A program made the translations under genes and the position numbers. The notes below the pieces were generated by a model. It had not been told where the DNA came from, made no database searches, and saw only the letters and a list, made by a program, of their open reading frames with translations. Below are positions 52,507-61,830 of a stretch of 64,000 nucleotides of DNA, piece after piece (positions within the stretch are counted from its first letter, which is position 1; every line of letters starts with the position of its first letter). Source of the DNA: UBA3006 sp036746695 (GTDB taxonomy: Bacteria; Actinomycetota; Acidimicrobiia; Acidimicrobiales; Ilumatobacteraceae); the NCBI GenBank assembly GCA_036746695.1, contig DAIODP010000001.1:1959428-2023427 (forward strand), read 5' to 3'.

Positions 52507-53538
52507 ATGTCTGCCTCGCCGTTGTCCACGAAGATTTCTGAAGTACAACAGTCCGCGCTCGCTGCAATAGCAAACGCTGTTGACGCCTCGTCGCTGAAAG
52601 TTCTGCAGACTGAGATTTTCGGGAAAAAGTCAGAAATCGCTCAGTTGAGGGCCCAATTAGGGAAGATTGCCGATCCAGAAGAGCGTAAATCTGCGGGGCA
52701 ATCCATCAATGGTTGTGTCGAGTTGATTGAGGCCACAATCGGTGATCGCCTGCAATCGTTGTTGGCTGCTGAACGATCTGCCCAAGTGTTGTCCGAGCGC
52801 ATGGATCTGACCGAGTTCCTATCGGTGAAACGAAGGGGAACGACGCATATCGTGACTCAAGCTACCGAACGTCTTGAAGACGTTTTCATCGGGCTCGGTT
52901 TCCAGATTGCTGAAGGCCCAGAGGTGGAAACCGACTTCTACAACTTTGAAGCATTGAACATGCCGAAAACTCATCCTGCTAGGAGCGAGTTTGACACAAT
53001 GTTCATCGAGCCAAGTTCTCCGTTGCAAGAAACCAATTCGGTGCTTCTCCGAACGCATACCTCACCGGTCCAAATTCGCGTAATGCAGGATTGGAAACCA
53101 CCGATATACGCGGTGATGCCTGGAAGAGTATTTCGACGTGACACGCCTGATGCAACACACATGCCGGTGTTTCATCAAATAGAAGGAATGGTCATTGACA
53201 AAGGAATCACCTTTGCCCATCTTGCTGGAATCATCGAGGCGTTCACTAAAGCCTTTTTTGGTTCAGACTTCACAAGTCGTTTACGACCATCATTCTTCCC
53301 GTTCACCGAGCCAAGCGCCGAATTCGACATTCGTCGTGCGAACGGGGCATGGATCGAATTGGGTGGCTGCGGCATGATGCATCCCAACGTTCTTGCTGCC
53401 GGTGGTATCGACCCCGAGGAGTACACAGGCTTCGCATTTGGTTTCGGTATCGATCGCATGGCCAAAGAGCGTCACAATGTTGAGGACATACGCGAGATGT
53501 ATACCAATGACTTACGCTTTCTAAGGCAGTTCTCGTGA
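52507..53538 (+). CDS. pheS: Phenylalanyl-tRNA synthetase alpha subunit
   Basis: A 343-residue class II catalytic subunit. An N-terminal coiled coil (about 1-95) binds tRNA; the core has FIGLGFQIAEGPEVETDFYNFEAL, HPARSEFDTMFIE, PGRVFRRDTPDATHMPVFHQIEG, and the final GFAFGFGIDRMAKERH. It forms an alpha2-beta2 tetramer with PheT, which begins inside its stop codon (GTGA). A TAGCGT about 11 nt before the ATG may belong to a separate promoter. Confidence 0.97.
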   Translation: MSASPLSTKISEVQQSALAAIANAVDASSLKVLQTEIFGKKSEIAQLRAQLGKIADPEERKSAGQSINGCVELIEATIGDRLQSLLAAERSAQVLSERMDLTEFLSVKRRGTTHIVTQATERLEDVFIGLGFQIAEGPEVETDFYNFEALNMPKTHPARSEFDTMFIEPSSPLQETNSVLLRTHTSPVQIRVMQDWKPPIYAVMPGRVFRRDTPDATHMPVFHQIEGMVIDKGITFAHLAGIIEAFTKAFFGSDFTSRLRPSFFPFTEPSAEFDIRRANGAWIELGGCGMMHPNVLAAGGIDPEEYTGFAFGFGIDRMAKERHNVEDIREMYTNDLRFLRQFS

Positions 53539-55892
53539 AGGTTTCGCTCTCTTGGTTGAACGAGTTCGCAGACTTTGGTTCTGACGCTGATGTGATTTCA
53601 GATCGTCTGACCGAACTGGGTTTGGCGGTCGAATCTGTTGAACATGTGGGGGCTCCCGTGAAGGGGGTAGTCACGGCGAAAGTTCTTCGGTTGGAGAAAC
53701 ATCCAAAGGCCGCAAAGGTCACGCGCGTATTTGTGGATGCCGGAGATGGAGTAGAGCGGCATGTTTGGTGCGGAGCGACCAACATGATCGAAGGCGATGT
53801 TGTCCCGCTTGCAACTCTTGGCACTTCGATGCCGGATGGAAGAGTTATTTCTCAGAGGGGCATTCTCGGCATCGATAGTGAGGGCATGTTGTGTTCGGGC
53901 ACCGAGATCGGTCTAAGCCAAGATGACAGTGGCCTACTTATTTTGTCAAGCAACACGCCACTTGGAATTGATGTCTATGAGGCGATGGGCGTGCAGCCAG
54001 ACGTCATTTTTGATCTTGATGTAACGCGTAACCGGCCAGACTGCACTGGTTATCTCGGAGTGGCTCGAGATCTTGCGGCAGGCTTGGCAAAGATCTGCAA
54101 AAAGCCAACAAAGGAACTGGGCAATCTTGGTGCTCAGCTTTCCGTGCCAGTTCGGATCGAGGCGCCAGAGCGCTGCAGCAGGTTCACCGTCGTGGCCATG
54201 TCTGGAATTGTCGTTACCAAATCTCCAACTTGGATAGAGCAGAGACTTTCTCGGGCAGGAATGAGATCCATCAACAATGTTGTTGACGTATCGAATCTCG
54301 TGAATCTTGAACTGAATCAACCTAACCACGCTTACGACTTGCAGTCGGTGAGCGATGGATTCATTGTTCGGATGGCAAAAAGCAAGGAGTCCTTCACCAC
54401 ACTTGACGGCCATGAGCGAATACTTGAAGAGTCGGATCTGGTTATTGCCGATGCGAAGAACACGGCCGTTGGCCTTGCTGGGATCATGGGCGGGCTGCAT
54501 TCGGAAGTCACCGAGTCAACTCATTCGATAGCACTTGAAATTGCGTATTTCGAACCGAATTCCATTCGCTCTACCGCTACTCGTCTCGCGTTGCGGACAG
54601 AAGCATCGCTGCGATTCGAGCGCGGGGTAGACCCTTACGGAGCAGAAGCAGCCGTCGCTCGATTCGCCGACTTACTTCGCATCACATGCCCCGATTTGAT
54701 TGTCCATAGCGGTTCCACCGATGAACGAACGAATGCATTGCCTCCGCAAGATCAAAAGTGCGTTCTTCGCGCAACAAGCGTGAAGAGAATCTTAGGCGTC
54801 TATATGGCAACTCAACAGATTGCAGATCTGCTGATGCCTATCGGTTTCGGTGTTGCCGAAGTCAATGGCGGTGAGAGTTTTCAGATTTCAATTCCGTCAT
54901 GGCGTAACGACTGCACTTTGGAAATTGACGTGATTGAGGAGATCGCTCGGCATTACGGGTACGACAAATTGGGCAAGATCGTCCCAACTTCGCCCGTGCA
55001 TGGTCGGTTGTCCGAGATGCAGCAACGACGTCGGTTGGTGCGCGAGATCGTTGTCTCTTTGGGTGCAAGCGAGGCTATGCCGAATCCGTTTCTAGCGCCT
55101 GGTGAATTAGCAAAGGTTGGTCTGTCTGAAGAGAACGCGCTTCGATTGGCAAATCCGTTAGTGGCCGAGGAGAGCGTGCTTCGAACATCTTTGATCCCGG
55201 GCATGCTTAAGGCCGTCTCGTACAACCAGTCTCATCGCAATCGTGACATCTCGCTGTTTGAAATAGGCCACGTCTATCCTCAGGGCACGCAGGTGCTGCC
55301 AGACGAGTTCGAATCACTCTGCATCATGTTGGCTGGTGCCGATGCTTCGGCGGCGGTAGATCTATGGAGTCAATTATCGGCAAGTTTGTCGGTTGGAGCC
55401 CAGTTGTCGCAGGACGCTCCACCAGCGGGGTATCACCAAACTCGAAGTGCACAGTTGCGACGCGGGAAGGTTGTGCTTGGCGCAATTGGGGAAATCGACC
55501 CGACTGTTCTCGCCAATTTCGGAGTTGTTGGAAGGGTCGCATGTGTAGAAGTGAACCTCTCGCTGCTGCTCGCGGAAACGCCTAAACCCGCGGCGGCTCA
55601 ATTTGTCAGTAAGTATCCGTCGAGCGATTTTGATCTAGCCCTCGTCGCACCCGAGAAGGTGAGTACTTCAACCATTCAGAAAGCCATTCGACAGGCTGCG
55701 GGCAACATTGTGGTGGACGTTGCGCTCTTCGATGTTTATCGAGGCAAAGGGGTAGCGGACGACTCACGCAGTCTTGCATTTCGAATCAGGTTGCAGGCGT
55801 CGGATCGCACGCTTACTGAAGCAGAGGTGGCCGAAGCAAGGGCAAAATGCATCGCGGCTGCCGAAAAGAACGGCGCAACACTGAGGTCATAA
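53535..55892 (+). CDS. pheT: Phenylalanyl-tRNA synthetase beta subunit
   Basis: A 785-residue subunit with the expected order: B1 start KVSLSWLNEFADFG, EMAP/OB tRNA-binding domain (VVTAKVLRLEKHPKA), B3/B4 editing domain (FDLDVTRNRPDCTGYLGVARD), B5, a catalytic-like fold and a C-terminal ferredoxin-fold anticodon domain (KYPSSDFDLALVAPEKV to the end). GTG 53535 overlaps the pheS stop. Confidence 0.97.
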   Translation: MKVSLSWLNEFADFGSDADVISDRLTELGLAVESVEHVGAPVKGVVTAKVLRLEKHPKAAKVTRVFVDAGDGVERHVWCGATNMIEGDVVPLATLGTSMPDGRVISQRGILGIDSEGMLCSGTEIGLSQDDSGLLILSSNTPLGIDVYEAMGVQPDVIFDLDVTRNRPDCTGYLGVARDLAAGLAKICKKPTKELGNLGAQLSVPVRIEAPERCSRFTVVAMSGIVVTKSPTWIEQRLSRAGMRSINNVVDVSNLVNLELNQPNHAYDLQSVSDGFIVRMAKSKESFTTLDGHERILEESDLVIADAKNTAVGLAGIMGGLHSEVTESTHSIALEIAYFEPNSIRSTATRLALRTEASLRFERGVDPYGAEAAVARFADLLRITCPDLIVHSGSTDERTNALPPQDQKCVLRATSVKRILGVYMATQQIADLLMPIGFGVAEVNGGESFQISIPSWRNDCTLEIDVIEEIARHYGYDKLGKIVPTSPVHGRLSEMQQRRRLVREIVVSLGASEAMPNPFLAPGELAKVGLSEENALRLANPLVAEESVLRTSLIPGMLKAVSYNQSHRNRDISLFEIGHVYPQGTQVLPDEFESLCIMLAGADASAAVDLWSQLSASLSVGAQLSQDAPPAGYHQTRSAQLRRGKVVLGAIGEIDPTVLANFGVVGRVACVEVNLSLLLAETPKPAAAQFVSKYPSSDFDLALVAPEKVSTSTIQKAIRQAAGNIVVDVALFDVYRGKGVADDSRSLAFRIRLQASDRTLTEAEVAEARAKCIAAAEKNGATLRS

Positions 55893-55908
55893 CCAGGTCA
55901 TACAATGC

Positions 55909-55937
55909 TTGCATAGTTATGCACTGGGCTGTATAAT
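55909..55937 (+). promoter_or_regulatory. Leaderless promoter of the arginine operon
   Basis: TTGCAT (55909-55914), a 17-nt spacer and a perfect TATAAT (55932-55937) stand before argC. The -10 ends exactly 6 nt before the ATG at 55944, so transcription should begin at the start codon. No Shine-Dalgarno is present. Confidence 0.65.
55910..55923 (+). promoter_or_regulatory. ARG box 1 (ArgR operator)
   Basis: TGCATA and TATGCA form a perfect palindrome around GT, overlapping the -35 region. The TGCATA/TATGCA half-sites are those of actinobacterial ArgR operators. Confidence 0.7.
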
Positions 55938-55943
55938 TATGCA
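55930..55943 (+). promoter_or_regulatory. ARG box 2 (ArgR operator)
   Basis: TGTATA and TATGCA form the same palindrome with one mismatch around AT. It covers the -10 box and ends directly at the argC ATG. Its centre is 20 bp from that of box 1, about two helical turns, as expected for an ArgR hexamer binding two boxes on one face. Confidence 0.68.
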
Positions 55944-56966
55944 ATGCTAAATGTTGGAATTCTTGGTGCGTCAGGTTTCACGGGTGTTGAATTGCTGCGC
56001 TTATGCGCGGCACATCCGCATTTCAACGTGACTTACGCAACGGGTGATACCCAAGCAGGAACGTTGGCTAGGTCGCTGTATCCATCTTTGTCAGCCAATT
56101 ATCCAAATCTTGTATTTGAGGAGTTTTCCCTCGAGAAGGCTTTGCAATGTGACGTACTCTTTTTGGCGCTTCCTCACGAAGCCTCGTTGGAGTTAGTACC
56201 GCAGTTGTACAAGAAAGTGAGATTGGTCGTCGATTTGTCGGCTGCCTACCGCCTCAAGAATGCTTCGCTTTATCCGAAGTGGTATGGGTTCGAACATACG
56301 CACCCAGAATTGATCGAGCACGCGGTATACGGCCTTCCCGAGATTTATCGGGAACAGCTTCGTTCGGCGCAACTCATCGCAACACCGGGCTGTTACGTCA
56401 CCGCCGCAAGTCTTGCACTGACGCCTTTGGTCGCAGCGGGTGTTATCCAGGCAGAAGGCATCATTGTCGACGCAGCCTCCGGTGTCTCCGGCGCCGGTAG
56501 GGCTGCGAAGAATTCCAATTCCTTTAACACGGTCAATGAAGACTTCGTTGCCTACGGGCTGTTGGATCACCGCCATACACCCGAGATCGAGCAAGTAACT
56601 GGTGCGCAAATTCTGTTTACACCGCACCTTGCTCCCATGAATCGTGGAATTTTCGCTACCTGTTACGCCAGACCTGCGAAGGAAACTTCGCCGACTTCGG
56701 CCTCATTGGTTGCTGTCCTTGCCCGTGCCTATGCGAAAGAGGATTTTGTTGTGGTGGGGCAACAGATTCCTTCAACAAAAGCAACGTTTGGAACAAACGT
56801 CACGCAATTGACTGCTCGATTTGATGAGCGGACAGGTTATGTAGTTGTTCTTGCTGCGTTAGACAATCTTGCGAAGGGCGCATCCGGCGGAGCAGTCCAA
56901 GCGGCGAACGTAGCGTTGGGTTTCCCCGAAGATAGCGGTCTATCAAAGGTGGGGATGTTCCCATGA
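55944..56966 (+). CDS. argC: N-acetyl-gamma-glutamyl-phosphate reductase
   Basis: A 340-residue NADPH-dependent reductase, third step of arginine synthesis. The Rossmann start is VGILGASGFTGVELLRL, the nucleophile Cys150 sits in IATPGCYVTAAS, and GVSGAGRAAK and HLAPMNRGIFATCYAR follow. As first gene of the operon it carries both operator boxes immediately upstream. It overlaps argB (ATGA); argJ, usually next, is missing. Confidence 0.97.
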   Translation: MLNVGILGASGFTGVELLRLCAAHPHFNVTYATGDTQAGTLARSLYPSLSANYPNLVFEEFSLEKALQCDVLFLALPHEASLELVPQLYKKVRLVVDLSAAYRLKNASLYPKWYGFEHTHPELIEHAVYGLPEIYREQLRSAQLIATPGCYVTAASLALTPLVAAGVIQAEGIIVDAASGVSGAGRAAKNSNSFNTVNEDFVAYGLLDHRHTPEIEQVTGAQILFTPHLAPMNRGIFATCYARPAKETSPTSASLVAVLARAYAKEDFVVVGQQIPSTKATFGTNVTQLTARFDERTGYVVVLAALDNLAKGASGGAVQAANVALGFPEDSGLSKVGMFP

Positions 56967-57847
56967 TTTCATCTCACGAAAAGGTTGGCGCCTTGTTGAT
57001 AGAGGCTCTCCCGTACATCCAGCAATTTGCAGGCAAGACGGTTGTGGTCAAATATGGCGGCAATGCGCTCGCGGGCGCGTCTGATGCAGATGCGGCCGGA
57101 ACGTTTGCGCAAGATATTGCCCTGATGCACGCAGTCGGCATTAAGCCCGTAGTTGTTCACGGGGGCGGGCCCCAGATCAGTGCGCTGATGGAGAGGCTCG
57201 GCAAAAAGCCAGAATTTCGAAATGGTCTACGTGTGACCGATGCCGAGACAGTCGAAATTGCAAGCATGGTCTTGCTCGGAACGGTTAACCCGCAGATCGT
57301 CTCTGCGATCAACGTGCACGGTTCATCCGCTGTGGGTGTGTCCGGCCAAGACGCTGGTTTGCTGCGGGTGACGCAACGCGATCCCGAGCTTGGGTTTGTC
57401 GGTGACATTTCTTCGGTCGATCCATCGGTACTTAAAAGTGCTTTGGCCGATAATGCCGTACCGGTCGTAGCAACGATCGGGAGTGATGCAAATGGGCAGG
57501 CCTACAACGTCAATGCCGACACTGCGGCATCAGCAATAGCTGTTGCGTTGGGTGCAGAAAAGCTCATCTATCTGACCGACATTGAGGGTCTGCGCAAAGA
57601 CAAGATCGATGCATCATCGATCATCAGAAGAACGACTGATATCGAAATTCAAGGTTTACTCAAAAGTGGCTCGATCGATGGGGGAATGATTCCCAAAATG
57701 GAGAGTTGTGTAAGTGCAATTGCCAGTGGCGTCAAACGGTGCCACATTTTGGATGGGCGTATCCCTCACGTTCTGCTCATCGAGTTGTTCACGGTTGCTG
57801 GCGTTGGAACCATGATCACTTCACAACAAGAGGAGGGTAAAAAGTGA
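56963..57847 (+). CDS. argB: Acetylglutamate kinase
   Basis: A 294-residue amino-acid kinase. VVKYGGNALAG is the N-terminal ATP-site lysine/glycine motif, VVVHGGGPQISALMERLGK binds the phosphate, and INVHGSSAVGVSGQDAGLLRV and the terminal GGMIPKMESCVSAIASGV complete the fold. N-terminal residues before the first lysine (about 25) are longer than in E. coli, as in arginine-inhibited hexameric enzymes, so feedback inhibition is plausible. Overlaps argD (GTGA). Confidence 0.97.
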   Translation: MISSHEKVGALLIEALPYIQQFAGKTVVVKYGGNALAGASDADAAGTFAQDIALMHAVGIKPVVVHGGGPQISALMERLGKKPEFRNGLRVTDAETVEIASMVLLGTVNPQIVSAINVHGSSAVGVSGQDAGLLRVTQRDPELGFVGDISSVDPSVLKSALADNAVPVVATIGSDANGQAYNVNADTAASAIAVALGAEKLIYLTDIEGLRKDKIDASSIIRRTTDIEIQGLLKSGSIDGGMIPKMESCVSAIASGVKRCHILDGRIPHVLLIELFTVAGVGTMITSQQEEGKK

Positions 57848-59028
57848 GCAGTCACGCATTTGCCACACAGGGCGATCATTGTCCGTACATTCCCGTTTTT
57901 GGCCCTCCGCAGGTGATGTTTGTGCGAGGAATGGGGACGGAGCTTTGGGATGCTGATGGGAAAAGGTATTTAGATTTTCTATGCGGCATAGCGGTGACGT
58001 CACTTGGACACAGCAACCCGGTTATCGCTGATGCGATTACAAAACAAGCGCAAACATTGATGCACGTCAGCAATTTTTTTGCGAATCCTGTCGCAACAGA
58101 AACTGCAGTGTTGATTAACCAACTCCTCGGCGGTTCTGGTCAGGTGTTTTTCTGTAACTCAGGTGCAGAGGCCAATGAGGCTGCAATTAAGTTGGCCCGA
58201 AAGTTCGGTGGACGGGGGCGCCACACAGTGGTCAGTGCTCTCGGTAGTTTCCACGGCAGAACGCTTGCTGCACTTGCAGCGACTGGGCAGCCGGCAAAAC
58301 ACGAACCATTTCAACCAATGCCAGAAGGTTTTCGTCATGTTCCGTTCAACGATATTGCCGCTCTGGACTCGGCCGTTGATGACTCCGTGGCTGCAGTTCT
58401 CATCGAACCTGTGCAAGGCGAGGGTGGTGTACTTCCAGCAAGTATGGAGTATCTGCACGCCGTTCAAAAATTGTGTACCGAGCGCGGAGTGTTACTCATG
58501 CTCGACGAAGTGCAAACTGGTTTTGGGCGCACCGGTAAATGGTTTGGTTTTGAACATTACGGAATCTCACCAGACGTTGTTTTGATGGCCAAAGCTATGG
58601 GCAATGGAATGCCGATAGGAGGAATGTGGGCAAAGCGTTCTGTTGCCGAGGTGTTCAAGCCAGGCGATCACGGAAGCACCTTCAGCGGAACCGCAATCGC
58701 TACTAGCGCGGCAAGAGCAACAATTCTCGAAATGCAACGTATCGATGCGCCTCAAATGGCTGCAGATAAAGGTGCACTTCTCACTGGGCTCGTTTCGCAG
58801 CTAGACAATGTTTCCCACGTCCGCGGGCTCGGCCTTTTGCTCGGTGTCGAGCTTGCTCCCGGAATCGACGCCAAGCAGGTGCAGATGTCGCTGCTTGAAA
58901 AGGGTCTAGTAACAAATGCAGTGACTGCATCGGCTTTGCGTCTGGCTCCGCCGATCACCGTTACAAATGACGAAATACATGAGGCGGTTTCCATGATCGC
59001 CAGTGTGTTGAAGGGCGATGTGTCATGA
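57844..59028 (+). CDS. argD: Acetylornithine aminotransferase
   Basis: A 394-residue class III aminotransferase. FLCGIAVTSLGHSNPVI starts the fold, NSGAEANEAAIKLARK binds the cofactor phosphate, LLMLDEVQTGFGRTGKWF holds the PLP aspartate, and Lys250 in VLMAKAMGNGMPIGG forms the Schiff base. PLP is supplied by PdxST encoded earlier in the window. The start and end overlap argB and argF. Confidence 0.96.
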   Translation: MSSHAFATQGDHCPYIPVFGPPQVMFVRGMGTELWDADGKRYLDFLCGIAVTSLGHSNPVIADAITKQAQTLMHVSNFFANPVATETAVLINQLLGGSGQVFFCNSGAEANEAAIKLARKFGGRGRHTVVSALGSFHGRTLAALAATGQPAKHEPFQPMPEGFRHVPFNDIAALDSAVDDSVAAVLIEPVQGEGGVLPASMEYLHAVQKLCTERGVLLMLDEVQTGFGRTGKWFGFEHYGISPDVVLMAKAMGNGMPIGGMWAKRSVAEVFKPGDHGSTFSGTAIATSAARATILEMQRIDAPQMAADKGALLTGLVSQLDNVSHVRGLGLLLGVELAPGIDAKQVQMSLLEKGLVTNAVTASALRLAPPITVTNDEIHEAVSMIASVLKGDVS

Positions 59029-59933
59029 ACAATAGAGATTTCCTACAGATCACAGACCTTGAACCAACTGATTTATCGGCCATCCTTGAATTGGCTGCTC
59101 GTCCGATCGCTTCGTTGGGTCGACCTTTGGAAGGCAAGGGTGTCGCCTTGATATTTGAAAAACCCTCCAACCGCACTCGCCACAGTATGGAAATGGCAGT
59201 TGTTCAGTTGGGAGGCCACCCGGTTTATACGCGAGGAGAAGAGGTCGGCCTAGACGTTCGCGAGTCGGTCGAAGATATTTCTCAAGTCATGTCTGGATAC
59301 CACGCGATGCTTTGCGCACGCGTGTTCGACCATCGCGTGCTTGAACGGATGTCGGCTTCATCTTCAGTCCCGGTCGTCAACATGTTGAGCGATGTTGCTC
59401 ATCCGCTGCAGGCGGTTGCCGATGTGCTCACGATGCAACAGCATTTGGGTACTTTGGCCGGCAAGACGGTTGCATACGTAGGCGACTTCAATAACGTTGC
59501 TCGCTCTCTTTGCCACGCTTCAGCGATGGTGGGCATGCATATTCGCATTGGATGCCCGTCTGGATACAGCGCTAGTGAATCGGATTTAGATGAGTTCCGA
59601 AAACTCGGCGCGGCGTCAGTGAACCAGTTCGACACTCTGGACGCGGCGGTCAAAGGAGCGCACGCGGTTCACACCGATACCTGGACTTCGATGGGCCAGG
59701 AGTCAGAATCAAAGGTTCGGGAAGCCGCGTTCGTCGGTTTCGAGGTAACAGAACAAGCGATGGCACTTGCAGCCCCAGGCGCAGTTTTTTTGCACTGTTT
59801 ACCAGCGCATAGAGGCCAGGAAGTTTCCGAACAAGTTATTGATGGACCAAACAGCCTCATTTACCCACAGGCCCACAATCGAATGCATGCTGCGCGTGCA
59901 GTTCTCGCATTTCTTTTAGGAGTAAGACCATGA
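59025..59933 (+). CDS. argF: Ornithine carbamoyltransferase
   Basis: A 302-residue transferase making citrulline. The carbamoyl-phosphate loop reads EKPSNRTRHSMEMA (Ser48-Asn-Arg-Thr-Arg52; most relatives have STRTR), MSGYHAMLCARVFDH and HPLQAVADVLTMQQH follow, and the ornithine/catalytic segment is VFLHCLPAHRGQEVSEQVID. An aspartate-type enzyme is unlikely given HCLPAHRG. Overlaps argD and argR as ATGA. Confidence 0.96.
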   Translation: MNNRDFLQITDLEPTDLSAILELAARPIASLGRPLEGKGVALIFEKPSNRTRHSMEMAVVQLGGHPVYTRGEEVGLDVRESVEDISQVMSGYHAMLCARVFDHRVLERMSASSSVPVVNMLSDVAHPLQAVADVLTMQQHLGTLAGKTVAYVGDFNNVARSLCHASAMVGMHIRIGCPSGYSASESDLDEFRKLGAASVNQFDTLDAAVKGAHAVHTDTWTSMGQESESKVREAAFVGFEVTEQAMALAAPGAVFLHCLPAHRGQEVSEQVIDGPNSLIYPQAHNRMHAARAVLAFLLGVRP

Positions 59934-60418
59934 CAACCAAAGTGCAAAGACAAAGTGCGGTCGCTCAGATAATTTCTGAAAGTGACGTTACGAGTCACAC
60001 ACAACTTGTACGTTCCTTGAAGAAGTTGGGCATAAACGCTACACAGGCAACGGTTTCACGCGACCTCGAGGAACTTGGCGCCGTGAAGGTGCGTACGTCA
60101 AACGGCGAAACCGCGTATGCGATCCCCGAATTTGAGCCCGAGCGGATAGCCCCGCTCGATCAGCTTCGTCGGGTTCTTTCAGAGTGGGTTGCTGATATCC
60201 AAATCAGTGATCCAATCGTGATCATTCGCACTCCGCCAGGCTGCGCGCATGTGGTTGCATCCGCACTTGATCGTTCCCGCATCGAAGGGCTCGCGGGCAC
60301 GGTTGCTGGTGATGACACAATGTTTTGCGTTGCTAGTGCCAATTACGGTGCCAAGAAATTGGCAGCGCATCTCGGCAAGCTGGCAGGTATTCAACAACAA
60401 TCAAAGGCCAAAAAATGA
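59930..60418 (+). CDS. argR: Arginine repressor ArgR
   Basis: A 162-residue arginine-responsive regulator. The winged helix (about residues 12-62) has TSHTQLVRSLKKLGI and NATQATVSRDLEELGAVKV; the C-terminal oligomerisation and arginine-binding domain contains VIIRTPPGCAHVVASALD and GTVAGDDTMFCVA. It lies inside the operon it should control; the twin operator at 55910-55943 is its likely target, giving autoregulation. Overlaps argH (ATGA). Confidence 0.97.
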   Translation: MTTKVQRQSAVAQIISESDVTSHTQLVRSLKKLGINATQATVSRDLEELGAVKVRTSNGETAYAIPEFEPERIAPLDQLRRVLSEWVADIQISDPIVIIRTPPGCAHVVASALDRSRIEGLAGTVAGDDTMFCVASANYGAKKLAAHLGKLAGIQQQSKAKK

Positions 60419-61821
60419 CAGAAGATGCACAAGCACTTTGGCACGGACGCTTTAGCGTCGCCCCGAACGACGATTTGATGTCGTTCACGGAAAGCCTTTC
60501 GTTTGACCAGCGTCTGTGGAAAGACGACATTTTTGCCAGTATTGCCCACGTCCGAGGTTTGGAGTACTCCAAAGTTCTGTCGTCTTCTGAGGCTTCAGCG
60601 ATTGTGTCTGCGTTGGAGCAAGTTGCGACGGAGTTCTCTAAGGAACAGTTCAAATTCGTCAAGACTGATGAAGACATTCATACCGCTATAGAGAGACGTA
60701 TCACCGAGATCGCTGGTGAAGTGGGTGGGAAGGTGCACACCGGTAGAAGTCGAAATGATCAGTGTGTCACCGCGCTCAAGCTCTGGACTCGCCGCGAGTT
60801 GATGGTCGTCGCCAATCAACTGTTAGGGCTGTGCGACGTGTTGTACTCGCGCGCCAGTCAAAGTGGTTGGGGAGACGACGCCGTATATCTTCCTGGTTAC
60901 ACGCATCTTCAGCGTGCTCAGCCAGTGCTTCTCGCTCACCATCTCACTGCGCACGCATGGGCGTTCGCTCGGGATATCGACCGATTGCTGGACACGGTCA
61001 AACGCGCCAATGTTTCGCCCTTAGGTGCGGGCGCATTGGCCGGTTCGTCGTTGCCAATCGATCCAGAGTTCACCGCTAAAGAGATGGGTTTTGCGGCGGC
61101 CTTTGGTAATTCGCTCGATGCGGTTTCCGATCGAGACTTCGTTGCTGAAGCGCTGTTCAACTTGGCCCTTATCGGTACCCATCTCTCCAGATTGGGCGAG
61201 GAGTGGGTGCTGTGGACAACCGAAGAGTTTGGTTTTGCCACACTTGACGATCGTTATGCAACTGGATCGTCCATGCTTCCGCAGAAGAAGAATGCAGATA
61301 TTGCGGAACTTGCTCGTGGCAAAACGGGCCGTCTCATCGGCAACCTGACCGGATTACTGACAACGCTCAAGGGTCTTCCTTTGGCATATAACCGTGATCT
61401 GCAAGAAGACAAAGAGCCGCTATTCGATTCCTACGATCAGGTGACGAGAGCAATTGCTGCCCTCTCTGGAATGATTTCTACGACGTCATTTAATGCGGAT
61501 AACATGCGTCGCGCGGCAGACTCCCAGTTGCTTGCTGCAACCGATTTAGCCGAGTGGCTAGTGCGAAAGGGGACGCCTTTCCGTCAGGCTCACGCAATGG
61601 TTGGGGCTCTCGTTCAACGCGCTATTGCCGGCGAGCAATCTCTCAGGGATTTGGTCGCCAGTGACGAACAATTTGGTGATGAGGCTGCACGATTGATTGG
61701 TAACGGCATCGGCGTGCGTCAGAGAACCTCACCTGGAGCCTCTGGGCCGGCTGCGGCATCATTGCAAATAGAGCGTTACGAAGCGCTTATTGCATCATTG
61801 CGGAGTCGCGCAACGATCTAA
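60415..61821 (+). CDS. argH: Argininosuccinate lyase
   Basis: A 468-residue fumarase-superfamily enzyme releasing arginine and fumarate. LWHGRFSVAPND and SFDQRLWKDDI start the protein, VHTGRSRNDQCVTALKLW and PGYTHLQRAQPVLLAHH are substrate segments, and the signature loop is GSSMLPQKKNADIAEL (about residue 284 onward). argG, normally directly before it, is absent, so argininosuccinate must be made by an enzyme encoded elsewhere. The start overlaps argR. Confidence 0.97.
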   Translation: MTEDAQALWHGRFSVAPNDDLMSFTESLSFDQRLWKDDIFASIAHVRGLEYSKVLSSSEASAIVSALEQVATEFSKEQFKFVKTDEDIHTAIERRITEIAGEVGGKVHTGRSRNDQCVTALKLWTRRELMVVANQLLGLCDVLYSRASQSGWGDDAVYLPGYTHLQRAQPVLLAHHLTAHAWAFARDIDRLLDTVKRANVSPLGAGALAGSSLPIDPEFTAKEMGFAAAFGNSLDAVSDRDFVAEALFNLALIGTHLSRLGEEWVLWTTEEFGFATLDDRYATGSSMLPQKKNADIAELARGKTGRLIGNLTGLLTTLKGLPLAYNRDLQEDKEPLFDSYDQVTRAIAALSGMISTTSFNADNMRRAADSQLLAATDLAEWLVRKGTPFRQAHAMVGALVQRAIAGEQSLRDLVASDEQFGDEAARLIGNGIGVRQRTSPGASGPAAASLQIERYEALIASLRSRATI

Positions 61822-61824
61822 TAT
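61819..61824 (+). promoter_or_regulatory. Leaderless-type -10 box of tyrS
   Basis: TAATAT ends exactly 6 nt before the ATG at 61831 and overlaps the argH stop codon. No Shine-Dalgarno precedes tyrS, so expression separate from the arg operon is plausible. Confidence 0.45.
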
Positions 61825-61830
61825 CTTCTC

